DNA of 13,969 bases from Methylocystis iwaonis (GTDB lineage Bacteria > Pseudomonadota > Alphaproteobacteria > Rhizobiales > Beijerinckiaceae): assembly GCF_027925385.1 (NCBI RefSeq), contig NZ_AP027148.1:1-13969 (forward strand), written 5' to 3'. The notes under the pieces are model-generated. The model was not told where the DNA came from, searched no databases, and worked only from the letters and a program-made list of their open reading frames with translations. Shown here in pieces: positions 1 through 6,792 of this stretch. Made by a program: the position numbers and the translations under genes. Every line of letters starts with the position of its first letter. Position 1 is the first letter of the stretch.

Positions 1-1009
1 CATGTCGGCGACGGCCTTATGAATGGCGTTTTCGAGTTCGGCTTCGTTGGCGAAGGTCTGATGGGCGAGATGATGGGATTTCAGATCGCGCCATGATCGC
101 TCGATTTCATTGAGTTCCGGTGCATATTTCGGCAGCCATTCCACTGTGAGCCAATGCGTTCGCGCTTCGAGTGCTTTTTTCGTCGCCTTGCTGACATGGA
201 TCGGGCCATTGTCCAGCACCATCACGACGGGCTTCCGCATTGCGGCCGGCGAGGGGCCGTAAACACGGTCGATCTCCTCGAGCAGCAGGATGAAGTCGTT
301 GCTGCGCTTGGTCTTGCGGGTGACAACCAGAAGCTCCCCTGATACGGCGTCGCGCGCGCCGAGCATCGCGATCTTTTTCGATTGTCCCGGCGCCGGCACG
401 CGCAAATCGGCGCCGCGCTTCGCCCAGGCGCGGGCAAGATAAGGATGGGTGAGCGCTTCGCTTTCATCGGCGTGCAGCAGCACAATGTCGCCGGCCTTCG
501 CTTGCGCTTTGCGCAAGGCGAGCCGAAGCCCGACGCGCGCAATGGCGTCGGCGTCCTGACGGCCTTTCAACGTGTGACGCGGACGGCGGTAGCTCAGACC
601 CCTTTTTTTCGCAGCACGACCGAAAGCCGCGACTTGGAAATGGTGACGCCCGTGCGTCGTTCGATCTCGGACGAGAGCCGTGGCAGCGTCCAGTTCGGAC
701 GATCCGCGACAGGAGCAGAAAGAATTTCGTCCGCGACGGATAGCGCCGCCATCGCCTTGATCGGCGGGCGTCCGGCCGCCCTGCGCGACGCCAGCCCGTC
801 GACGCCCTCGCGCATAAAAGTCGAGCGCCAGTCGCGTACGATTCTTCGCGAACGCCAAAAGCCGCGCCGATGCGCGCGCTCGTCCAGCCGTCCAGGGTCA
901 GCAAAATCGCCCGAGCCCGGTCCGCCTCGCCGCGGTCGTGCGACGACGCCAGTTGCGCAAGCCGCGCTCTTTGCTCCTGCGTCGCTGCGACAGGAGATCG
1001 TCCAACCAT
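1..1009 (-). pseudogene. IS630-family transposase, three frames, cut by the window edge
   Basis: Translating the minus strand from the ATG at 1009 gives an N-terminal helix-turn-helix region (MVGRSPVAATQEQRARLAQL...) in one frame up to about 840. The reading continues in a second frame (VRDWRSTFMREGVDGL...) to a stop at 594, then in a third frame (LSYRRPRHTLKGRQDADAI...) to the window edge. The third frame carries the DDE catalytic signature of IS630/Tc1-mariner enzymes: HADES near 462-476, LDNGPIH near 195-212 and PELNEIE near 100-120. The first break near 840 has no slippery sequence and looks like a one-base deletion. The second lies on an A7 tract suited to programmed -1 slippage. The far end of the element is outside the window, so I cannot place its terminal repeats or TA target. 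It may be inactive because of the first break. Family assignment is firm; functional state is not. Confidence 0.85.
599..609 (-). other. Candidate -1 frameshift site (A AAA AAA G) in the IS630 transposase
   Basis: On the minus strand the codons CGA AAA AAA GGG GTC TGA end the second transposase frame. The last A of CGA plus the two AAA codons form the canonical heptamer A AAA AAA in the zero frame. A -1 slip there gives K-K-R-G-L-S-Y-R-R-P and joins the frame that carries the DDE domain. Some IS630 members are known to use programmed frameshifting. A simple indel in the homopolymer would look the same. Confidence 0.55.
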
Positions 1010-1128
1010 GACGCCCCTCCGCCGCCACGAATCAGCACAAATTACATCCGTTGGCAGAGTTCGGGAATCCTGCTTAGATCAAGCAGCTTTTTGCCCTCAT
1101 CTTTTTCAAACCGGCGCGATGCTTGGGC

Positions 1129-1527
1129 TCATATTTCCGGTGTGTCGGGTCTGAATTTTGGCCGGACATCGCCGGGCATAGCGGATGAAGGATCGAGTTG
1201 CTGTGGCGCCGGCGTTTGGGCAGGGGTCACAACAGGCTGAACGACGGGCGGCTCGACTTTCTCCGGCTCTGGAGAAGATTCCTTCCTTACGCTTTTCTCG
1301 AACAGCTTTTTGTCGTGCTCGCGGGCAAGACCTGCGATCAACTTGGTCACGAGTTCGGAAACATCATTGTCGGTCTTCGCCAGTTCGAGCAGCGCTCCGC
1401 CGAGGACGATTTTGCGGCGGGTGTCCTTCTTGCGCTTGGCGGCGGCTTCGTGGGCCTTGACGGCGTCGAGAGCGGCTTTTGCTTGCTCGAATTTCCGTTG
1501 GGCCTTTTCGAGAGCAGTTTCTGTCAT
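1129..1527 (-). CDS. Small TraD/MobC-like relaxosome accessory protein
   Basis: The product is 132 residues if translated from the ATG at 1527, which has an AGGA Shine-Dalgarno about 10 bases upstream. A longer reading from a TTG at 1548 lacks a good ribosome site. The N-terminal 30 residues are a charged, Ala-rich helix (TALEKAQRKFEQAKAALDAVKA). Next comes a basic segment (AAKRKKDTRRKIVLGGALLELA) resembling the RRKI-LGG core of small alphaproteobacterial TraD-type conjugation proteins. The last 50 residues are a Pro/Glu-rich tail, probably disordered. It lies just across the oriT from the relaxase gene and is transcribed away from it, the usual place for a DNA-binding accessory protein of a MOBQ relaxosome. 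The role is inferred from this position and the basic core; the family match is from memory. Confidence 0.55.
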   Translation of the reverse strand: MTETALEKAQRKFEQAKAALDAVKAHEAAAKRKKDTRRKIVLGGALLELAKTDNDVSELVTKLIAGLAREHDKKLFEKSVRKESSPEPEKVEPPVVQPVVTPAQTPAPQQLDPSSAMPGDVRPKFRPDTPEI

Positions 1528-1672
1528 TTGGCGACTATCCTTTGACAACTTTGATTGAGGTGAGCGCGAAGACTCTCCCGAATTTGAAAGAATATAGACG
1601 GGCTGACAGCCGGATCTTTTAGCGCATCAGCTTGACCGGAAGCAAGGGAGGAGCTAAACTCGAACGGAGTGA

Positions 1673-1704
1673 AGGGCGCACTTATGCAAAGTCTTCGACT
1701 TTGC
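1673..1704 (-). other. oriT: oriT core: nic site and adjacent hairpin (MOBQ / RSF1010-Ti type)
   Basis: The minus strand reads GCAAAGTC-GAA-GACTTTGC (perfect 8-bp stem, 1686-1704), one base, then TAAGTGCGCCCT (1684-1673). The architecture, a perfect inverted repeat with a 3-base loop followed directly by a TAAGTGCG/CCCT-like core, is that of the IncQ RSF1010 oriT and related Ti-plasmid nic regions as I remember them. By analogy the nick would fall on the minus strand between 1677 and 1676. The strand entering first would then carry the small accessory gene and IS630, and the relaxase gene would enter last. The relaxase next door is of the matching family. Confidence 0.8.
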
Positions 1705-1787
1705 GGATCGCTTTGCGATCAAGTGCGGCAGGGGCGGGCCCCTGCACCCCAAGCGGGCGACGCCCGCTGTGGGGGATCCTTCCCCCA
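1677..1787. repeat. Chain of inverted repeats covering oriT and the relaxase leader
   Basis: CGCACTT (1677-1683) pairs with AAGTGCG (1721-1727). This outer stem encloses two hairpins, 1686-1693/1697-1704 and 1706-1711/1715-1720, giving a compact three-way junction or cruciform that includes the nic core. Three further stems follow: GCAGGGG/CCCCTGC (1728-1734/1739-1745), AGCGGGC/GCCCGCT (1752-1758/1762-1768) and TGGGGGA/TCCCCCA (1770-1776/1781-1787). None is followed by a T-run, so they are not obvious terminators. They could be relaxosome protein sites, single-strand structures used on transfer, or leader structures of the relaxase mRNA. Confidence 0.75.
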
Positions 1788-1867
1788 AACCCCCGGCCAG
1801 CGTCATGCCGCTGGACCACGTTCCTTCTTCGCCACGTTTCTTTCGCCTCCTCGTCAGCGTTCGCCCG

Positions 1868-3400
1868 ATGGCCATCTATCATTTGAGCGTGAAAACGGTT
1901 TCACGATCGGCAGGCCGCAGCGCCACGGCGGCCGCGGCCTATCGCGCCGCCGAAGAGATCGTATGCGAGCGCGAGGGGCGCGTGCACGATTACACGCGCA
2001 AGCAAGGCGTCGCGCATACGGAGATCATCGTCCCTCACGACGCCACGTGGGCCGTGTCGCGCGAGGCGCTGTGGAACAAGGCGGAGCTTGCTGAGAACCG
2101 GAAGAACTCCACGGTCGCGCGCGAATATGAAATCGCGCTGCCGGCGGAGCTGTCGGGCCCGGCGCGCATCGAGCTGGCGCGGGATTTCGCGCGGGCGATT
2201 TCGGAGCGCTATGGGGTCGCGGCTGACATTGCGGTCCATGCGCCAAATCGCCATCGCGACGATCGCAACTGGCATGCTCACATTTTGACGACGACGCGCC
2301 GGGTTACGGCCGATGGGCTCGGCGCGAAGACGCGTATTCTCGACGACCAGAAGACCGGTCCCGCGCAAGTTTCTCAGCTGCGTTCTCTCTGGGCCGAGAT
2401 GACGAATCAGGCGCTGGAGCGCAATGGTCACGAGCAGCGCGTCACCGAGAAATCCTACGCATCGATTTTGGAGGAGAAGCACGAGGCCCTGGCGCAGACT
2501 GCCGAGGGCTCTGCCGAGCGGGTCGCGGCGCAAAAGGAGGTTCTCAGAGTCCACACGCTTGCGGAGAACCTCGCACCGCATCTGGGTCCCGCGGTCGCGG
2601 CAATGGAAGCGCGGGAGCGTCGGCGGGCCGAGCATGAGGGCAGGGACTATGAGCCGACGACGCAGATCGGCGCGGAAATGCACCGCGCGAGCCGCGTGCG
2701 GGAGACTTTGCGCGGCTACTTGCAGGCGTTCGGCGCCTATGCGCGGGAGAGCTACGCCCTTGCTCATGAGCGGTTCCAATTGGCGCTCTCGCTTTTTGGG
2801 GGCGAGCGTTGGAGCGCGACGGGCGAGCCGGAGAGGGGTGCGTCGACAGCGCTCGGGGTTTTGTCGGGCCGCGCGGCAGAGGCGGCGATCGGGACGCGCG
2901 GCAGAGAGACCGCCACGCCGGCGGCGGCGCGCGACCTTCCGCCGGAAGAAATCGAGCGGGGGAGCTTTCTGGAGCGCCGGGAACAGGGCGCGCAGCTGGA
3001 GGGCGGGCGAGAGTTTGTGGCGCGGGCGCAGGTTCCTGACGCCGGCGCGGCGCCGACGCGAGAGGACCCGCTCTTGAAGCTGGCGCGATCCATTCTGGCG
3101 GAGGGCGATCAGAGACCGGCGGCGCGGCGCCAGGAGAGCGCTGCCGCCTCGCCCCCCACGTCCGGCTCCCCCGGCGTCGACGTGAGCGCTCGCGAGGCCG
3201 TCGCGGCGGCGAAAGAGGCCTATGAGACCGCCCGCGCGGTCGACGCGGCGCGCGCAGCCTATGAAAGCGCGCGGCAGGCACAGCTCGAGGCGGAGCGGTT
3301 GCGCGCGCTCGAGGAAGAGCGGCAAAGAGCGGAGGCGCAAACTCAGAAGGAAGCCGAGCGGCAGCGCGGGCAAAGTCAAGGGCGCTCCCACGACATGTAA
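1868..3400 (+). CDS. mobA: MobA/MobL-family (MOBQ) relaxase
   Basis: This 510-residue relaxase would nick oriT and stay covalently bound to the 5' end of the transferred strand. The start MAIYHLSVKTVSRSAGRSAT matches the family's N-terminus and puts the candidate catalytic tyrosine at Tyr25, the same position as in RSF1010 MobA. An in-frame ATG at 1769 would add 33 residues running into the hairpins, so I reject it. The metal-binding histidines are in VHAPNRHRDDRNWHAHILTT (H124, H136, H138). Residues after about 300 are Ala/Glu/Arg-rich and end in a long charged helix (ESARQAQLEAERLRALEEER). I see no helicase or primase motifs, so it is shorter than TraA-type or RSF1010 MobA-primase fusions. 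No strong Shine-Dalgarno precedes the ATG. It lies beside the oriT it should act on. Confidence 0.9.
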   Translation: MAIYHLSVKTVSRSAGRSATAAAAYRAAEEIVCEREGRVHDYTRKQGVAHTEIIVPHDATWAVSREALWNKAELAENRKNSTVAREYEIALPAELSGPARIELARDFARAISERYGVAADIAVHAPNRHRDDRNWHAHILTTTRRVTADGLGAKTRILDDQKTGPAQVSQLRSLWAEMTNQALERNGHEQRVTEKSYASILEEKHEALAQTAEGSAERVAAQKEVLRVHTLAENLAPHLGPAVAAMEARERRRAEHEGRDYEPTTQIGAEMHRASRVRETLRGYLQAFGAYARESYALAHERFQLALSLFGGERWSATGEPERGASTALGVLSGRAAEAAIGTRGRETATPAAARDLPPEEIERGSFLERREQGAQLEGGREFVARAQVPDAGAAPTREDPLLKLARSILAEGDQRPAARRQESAAASPPTSGSPGVDVSAREAVAAAKEAYETARAVDAARAAYESARQAQLEAERLRALEEERQRAEAQTQKEAERQRGQSQGRSHDM

Positions 3401-3459
3401 GCCGGCGCCGGCCTGGCGCTGTAATTTTTCAACCGACGATTTGAGGAGAAATTTGAGCC

Positions 3460-4224
3460 ATGACGGACGCCCAAGAGCAGCTGGCGCGGATCGGGGCGGC
3501 GATCGCTCATGCCGAAGCGCTCCAGAAACAAGCGGAGGCGGCGCACGCCAGGATCGAGGCCGAGGGGCGGGCGCTGCAAAAGACCGCGGCGCAATTGCTC
3601 ATGGGCGTTGAAGAGCGGGCGCAGGCTTTGGGCGCGCACGAACAGCGGCTGGCACAGCAGGTTTCGGCGTTGGCGCGGCAGATCGAGAGGCTCGGCCCTT
3701 CCGCCTTCGCGGGCGGCCAGGCGGCCGTGAAGGAGGAGGTTCGCGCGGCCCTGAGCGATGCGGCGTCCGTCGCCGGCGCCGCCGCGCGGGAGGCGACCGC
3801 GCCGGTGCAGGGCGCACTTTCGGCTGGCGTCGCGGCGATCGGGGCCGCGCAGGAGTCCCTTGCGCAAGCGCAGCGGCGGTTCTCTTGGCGGGCGCTGGCT
3901 ATTCTCGGGGCGTCGGCGTTTGGAGCGCTCGCGCTCGCCGCGATCGGCGGCTTCGTCATGATCGGCTGGCAGCGCGTCGAGATCGCCAGCGCGCGCGAGG
4001 AGCTGACCCGCCTTCAGGACCGCGTGCAGGAAGTCGCGGCGACCGTCGCCGAAATGGAGAAGAAGGGCCGCGAGCTTGACGCCAAGGGCGTCCGCTTTGA
4101 GACGACGCGGTGTCAGGAGGAGAAAGGCGGGAGAACCCGGCTTTGCGTCGAGATCGACCCCAAGGCGCCGAATTACTCATCCGACGAGGGACGCCGGCAG
4201 TATCGCGTGCCGAAAGGGTTTTGA
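3460..4224 (+). CDS. Coiled-coil, single-pass membrane protein, probable mobilization accessory
   Basis: This 254-residue protein starts 59 bases after the relaxase stop and has a GAGGAG Shine-Dalgarno about 11 bases upstream, so it is probably co-transcribed. Residues 1-80 are a predicted coiled coil (QEQLARIGAAIAHAEALQKQ). Residues 81-140 are Ala-rich. One membrane helix spans about 144-170 (RALAILGASAFGALALAAIG), followed by a second coiled coil at about 171-212. The C-terminus holds two cysteines (TTRCQEEKGGRTRLCVEID) and ends YRVPKGF. The layout recalls MobB/MbeB-type proteins that help a relaxosome dock with a transfer channel, but I do not recognise a named family. Mobilization role is inferred from position and architecture. 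Confidence 0.65.
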   Translation: MTDAQEQLARIGAAIAHAEALQKQAEAAHARIEAEGRALQKTAAQLLMGVEERAQALGAHEQRLAQQVSALARQIERLGPSAFAGGQAAVKEEVRAALSDAASVAGAAAREATAPVQGALSAGVAAIGAAQESLAQAQRRFSWRALAILGASAFGALALAAIGGFVMIGWQRVEIASAREELTRLQDRVQEVAATVAEMEKKGRELDAKGVRFETTRCQEEKGGRTRLCVEIDPKAPNYSSDEGRRQYRVPKGF

Positions 4225-4266
4225 GATGCGCATGTGCTCAAAGGGGTCAGTCCCAAATCGTAATCT

Positions 4267-4500
4267 ATGCGGAGAACGATCTTATGCGATCTCGCACGCG
4301 AGTTGCAGGCCAAAATCATGCGAGCGCAAAATCAGCTTCTGACCTTTTGCGACTATCCCGGCGAGGTCGAGGCCACCAACAACGGTTCCGAGCGAAAGCT
4401 GCGGCCCTGCGTGATCCAGCGAAAAGTCACCAACGGCTACCGCGCCATGTGAGCTGCAAAGGCTGAGGCTGACGTGCGCACAACCGTAGCCCCCACGCGC
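4267..4500 (+). pseudogene. C-terminal scrap of an IS66-type transposase
   Basis: The translation LARELQAKIMRAQNQLLTFC followed by DYPGEVEATNNGSERKLRPC and VIQRKVTNGYRAM is the C-terminal catalytic end of an IS66-type transposase; NNGSER carries the family's last acidic residue. A TGA at 4450-4452 falls where the family has Trp (YRAMWAAE). In the same frame the homology resumes behind it as AAKAEADVRTTVAP, so the stop is probably a point mutation. Nothing of the N-terminal two thirds is present and I see no terminal repeats. It is a relic, probably left from rearrangement at the edge of the cargo region. Sequence 4501-4712 shows nothing recognisable. Confidence 0.75.
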
Positions 4501-4712
4501 GCCATAAGCGGCGATGCGCTGGTTGGTCGGCGGTAAGGCGGTTCATGGGTGCGCGGCGTCGGCCTCCGTCCACTCGGCCGGCTGTGCTAGGGGCTCGCCA
4601 GAACCCGTCGGGCGGGGCAGATTTGGCTCAAAATCAAAGGCCACCCGACGAATGTGAAATTAACAATGAAAGCCCATGCTACCGGTGATGACCACGGCCT
4701 ATACCCCTGCGT

Positions 4713-5270
4713 CTAGGGGCTTGGCTTAGCGTCTTTCGTCATAGACAAAGACACCGCCTGCCTCAGGTCCGAAGCTAACTGCTCAGAGGCCCAGCCATCG
4801 TCTAATGTAATGTCATGTTTTTTGCCGTCGTAAAAAAAGATGATATCCATTCGATGCCCAGTTTCGTCGTCGCTTGAGCGGACCTCTAGAAATTTAATAT
4901 TGTTAAGGTGAAAACACGATCCTTTTTCGTAATTATTTTTTGTCGTAGAGAATTCAATTTGCGAATAATCAACTTTGTCGATTACGTGAATAATGTGTAA
5001 TTGACGAGGACTACCAAATACGACCTGTGCCTCAAAGGCGGCGTTTATGACGTTGAACGCTATATCTAACGGAAGTCCGATGAAGAGGCCGGCGAGTCCA
5101 TGGCCTCTTGAAAGCGCCTGGTTCAATATAAATGATTTATTATATATGGAAAGATAGAGTTTTGCGTCATCTTCCACTTGAATGGTGCCGGACAGCGACC
5201 TTTCAGTGAGGATTTGCCTGGCTTCGGCAAGAGTTAGTTTTCTTGTAAGGCAGCGATATATATATGCCAT
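4713..5270 (-). CDS. Hypothetical protein, AT-rich orphan
   Basis: The product has 185 residues, with a clear AAGGA Shine-Dalgarno (5279-5283) 8 bases before the ATG, so this is a real gene. I do not recognise a family. The protein is mixed alpha/beta in appearance. It has one hydrophobic stretch at about residues 55-80 (GHGLAGLFIGLPLDIAFNVI) that could be a buried helix or a weak membrane segment, and a beta-rich acidic C-terminal half (FLEVRSSDDETGHRMDIIFF). Base composition is much more AT-rich than the mobilization genes, which suggests recent acquisition. It stands alone, flanked by an IS66 scrap downstream and about 400 bases of silent sequence upstream. A short GC stem (CCCCT/AGGGG) overlaps its stop codon but has no U-run. 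Confidence 0.75.
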   Translation of the reverse strand: MAYIYRCLTRKLTLAEARQILTERSLSGTIQVEDDAKLYLSIYNKSFILNQALSRGHGLAGLFIGLPLDIAFNVINAAFEAQVVFGSPRQLHIIHVIDKVDYSQIEFSTTKNNYEKGSCFHLNNIKFLEVRSSDDETGHRMDIIFFYDGKKHDITLDDGWASEQLASDLRQAVSLSMTKDAKPSP

Positions 5271-5677
5271 ACAGCGATTCCTTTATTACTTTTAGCGTTC
5301 TAAATTTTGTTACCGTTATCCATCTTTGCACCACCGCAATTTTGATGCCCGTTTAACTGTCGACGCTGGAACTCAGATCGTGTCCTCAGGCGTGGTGTAG
5401 CTGGATCGAGGCGGACACCGGGAATTCCAGCTATGGCCAGAATGGTCAGGCGGTCAGGCTGACGGTCGAATCATCGCTCAAAAGCGCGATGGTTTCCAGA
5501 TGAGTCCGTTGGTCTCAAATCGGATGCGCCGAAGAGTCTCAGCAAAGATGGACAATGCCAACGGAAAACATGCTGAGTCTGATCGCGACAGGGAGGCGCT
5601 AACCCCGGACGTTGTGGTGAAGGTCCTTTCAGATGTGCTGATTTATGATCGGAAGTGCAAGTGCAGCAGCCTGATAA
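5271..5677. other. Non-coding stretch with no recognised content
   Basis: About 400 bases separate the start of the AT-rich orphan from the 3' end of the methyltransferase gene. The first 80 bases are AT-rich and probably hold the orphan's promoter, but I cannot pick a convincing -35/-10 pair. The rest has normal GC. A 67-codon open frame at 5500-5703 has no ribosome site and an unconvincing protein. It may be debris of an old insertion, but I find no recognisable coding remnant. Confidence 0.5.
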
Positions 5678-6466
5678 TCAGAGCTTGCGCCCCCACGCGG
5701 TGATCAAAGGCGCCGTCATAAGATCGAGCTGGCCTGTGGCTATATTTGCGATGTTTTGCTCGATCTCTTCGTGTGTGACCAGGCCCGCAGCAGAGAGCTG
5801 CGGGCGCAACATCTCGATGGTCGCCCGTTCAAGAACAGCGCTTGCAGGGTGCGCGACGGGGAAGAAGGCTTCCGCCTTCACTTCGGCTAGCCCAGCGTCG
5901 CGCAGCAGCCGGGGGAGCTTGCGACCATAAGCGAGATCGACACCGCGCCCTTTCATCAGCGTCCGAAAGCCGTCGCGCACCTTGTTTGCCAGCGCCTGCT
6001 CGGGGCCACGCTCATCAGGGCAGGCGAGCGGCTGAAGCGCCGGGTCGGCGTCCTCGATCATAAGCCAGCCGCCGAGCTTGAGCGCATCAACCATATTGCG
6101 GAGCGCCCGTGCGCGGTCGGGCACATGAACCAGCACAAGCCGGGCATGCACGAGGTCGAGGTCCGACCACAAGGGCGGTTCTGCCGCGACATCATGCTGA
6201 TGCACCTCGACGCCTGCGGCGGTTGCGCCTTCGGCCCAAGAGGTGTCGATATCGGATGCGAGAATCCGACCAGCCGGGCCTACAAGGGCTGCCAACCTAT
6301 TCGGTACGGTCGCGCTGCCCGCTCCAACCTCCCAGCAGCGCCAACCGGGAGCAACGCCAAGTGCCTCGATCCGGGAGAACGTCCACGAGTCGAACAAAGT
6401 CGAGAGCGCTTCGAAGCGAACGCCCGCTTCGCGCCGCGCATTATCTAAAAGATAACCTTCAGCCAT
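5678..6466 (-). CDS. Class I SAM-dependent methyltransferase
   Basis: This 262-residue protein is close to full length for a small-molecule methyltransferase. Motif I is WEVGAGSATVP (residues 45-55) and the next strand ends in ILASDID (68-74), the acidic loop that binds the ribose of SAM. Motif II/III-like segments follow: DLDLVHARLVLVHVPDRARA and LKLGGWLMIEDAD. This is the UbiE/Methyltransf_11/25-type Rossmann layout. The C-terminal third, with no known motif, probably forms the substrate lid. There is no DNA-methyltransferase signature (no NPPY/DPPY), so it is not likely to be the partner of the DUF262 gene. A weak AGGG lies upstream of the ATG. Substrate unknown; it looks like cargo on the element. 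Confidence 0.85.
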   Translation of the reverse strand: MAEGYLLDNARREAGVRFEALSTLFDSWTFSRIEALGVAPGWRCWEVGAGSATVPNRLAALVGPAGRILASDIDTSWAEGATAAGVEVHQHDVAAEPPLWSDLDLVHARLVLVHVPDRARALRNMVDALKLGGWLMIEDADPALQPLACPDERGPEQALANKVRDGFRTLMKGRGVDLAYGRKLPRLLRDAGLAEVKAEAFFPVAHPASAVLERATIEMLRPQLSAAGLVTHEEIEQNIANIATGQLDLMTAPLITAWGRKL

Positions 6467-6792
6467 ACGCCGTCACCCTGCGCCTTCCTCGTTGTATCGT
6501 GGCGTGTTTGGGGTGCGATGGCGAGAATCACAACCAGCGCCGCAGCATAAGGACAATCAGCGCGGGCCGTGGCTCGCGCTACGCCCGCACCACCCCGCGC
6601 AGATTCTCCTTGCAGCTTGCACCCCCACGCTCTCGGCGAGGGCCAAGGGTGCATCGGAGATGCACCCCAAAACTAACAACGAGAAAAACGGGAAATGCCG
6701 ACAGGTTCTTCAAATTCTCGGTTGTGCATATCTTTCGTCCCTCGTACTAGGCGACGGGACGACCGCCTAAACCGGCCCTAGGGAGAGCTCAA
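6467..6792. other. Divergent intergenic region with one strong inverted repeat
   Basis: This region lies between the divergent methyltransferase and DUF262 genes, so it should hold both promoters. I cannot choose boxes with confidence. GGGTGCATC (6647-6655) and GATGCACCC (6659-6667) form a perfect 9-bp stem with a 3-base loop and no T-run on either side. It could be an operator or an RNA hairpin about 125 bases upstream of the DUF262 start. Open frames in this stretch overlap one another and look spurious. Confidence 0.5.

Noticed and set aside
382..1011. Long plus-strand open frame over the transposase
   Set aside because: It is antisense to the IS630 gene in GC-rich DNA; the protein is Arg/Ser/Ala-rich with no fold pattern, while the minus strand has clear DDE motifs.
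1070..1092. CTGCTT/AAGCAG stem followed by T5, read as a terminator
   Set aside because: It would stop plus-strand transcription, but both flanking genes are on the minus strand. The stem is only 6 bp; it may instead belong to the IS630 end.
1901..3391. 496-codon minus-strand open frame opposite the relaxase
   Set aside because: It is a shadow of the relaxase gene; the product is Arg/Leu-rich and has no ribosome site or motif.
5500..5703. 67-codon open frame
   Set aside because: No ribosome site, no recognisable protein pattern, and it runs into the 3' end of the convergent methyltransferase gene.
6125..6448. Plus-strand open frames opposite the methyltransferase
   Set aside because: They are antisense to a gene with intact SAM motifs; the proteins look random.
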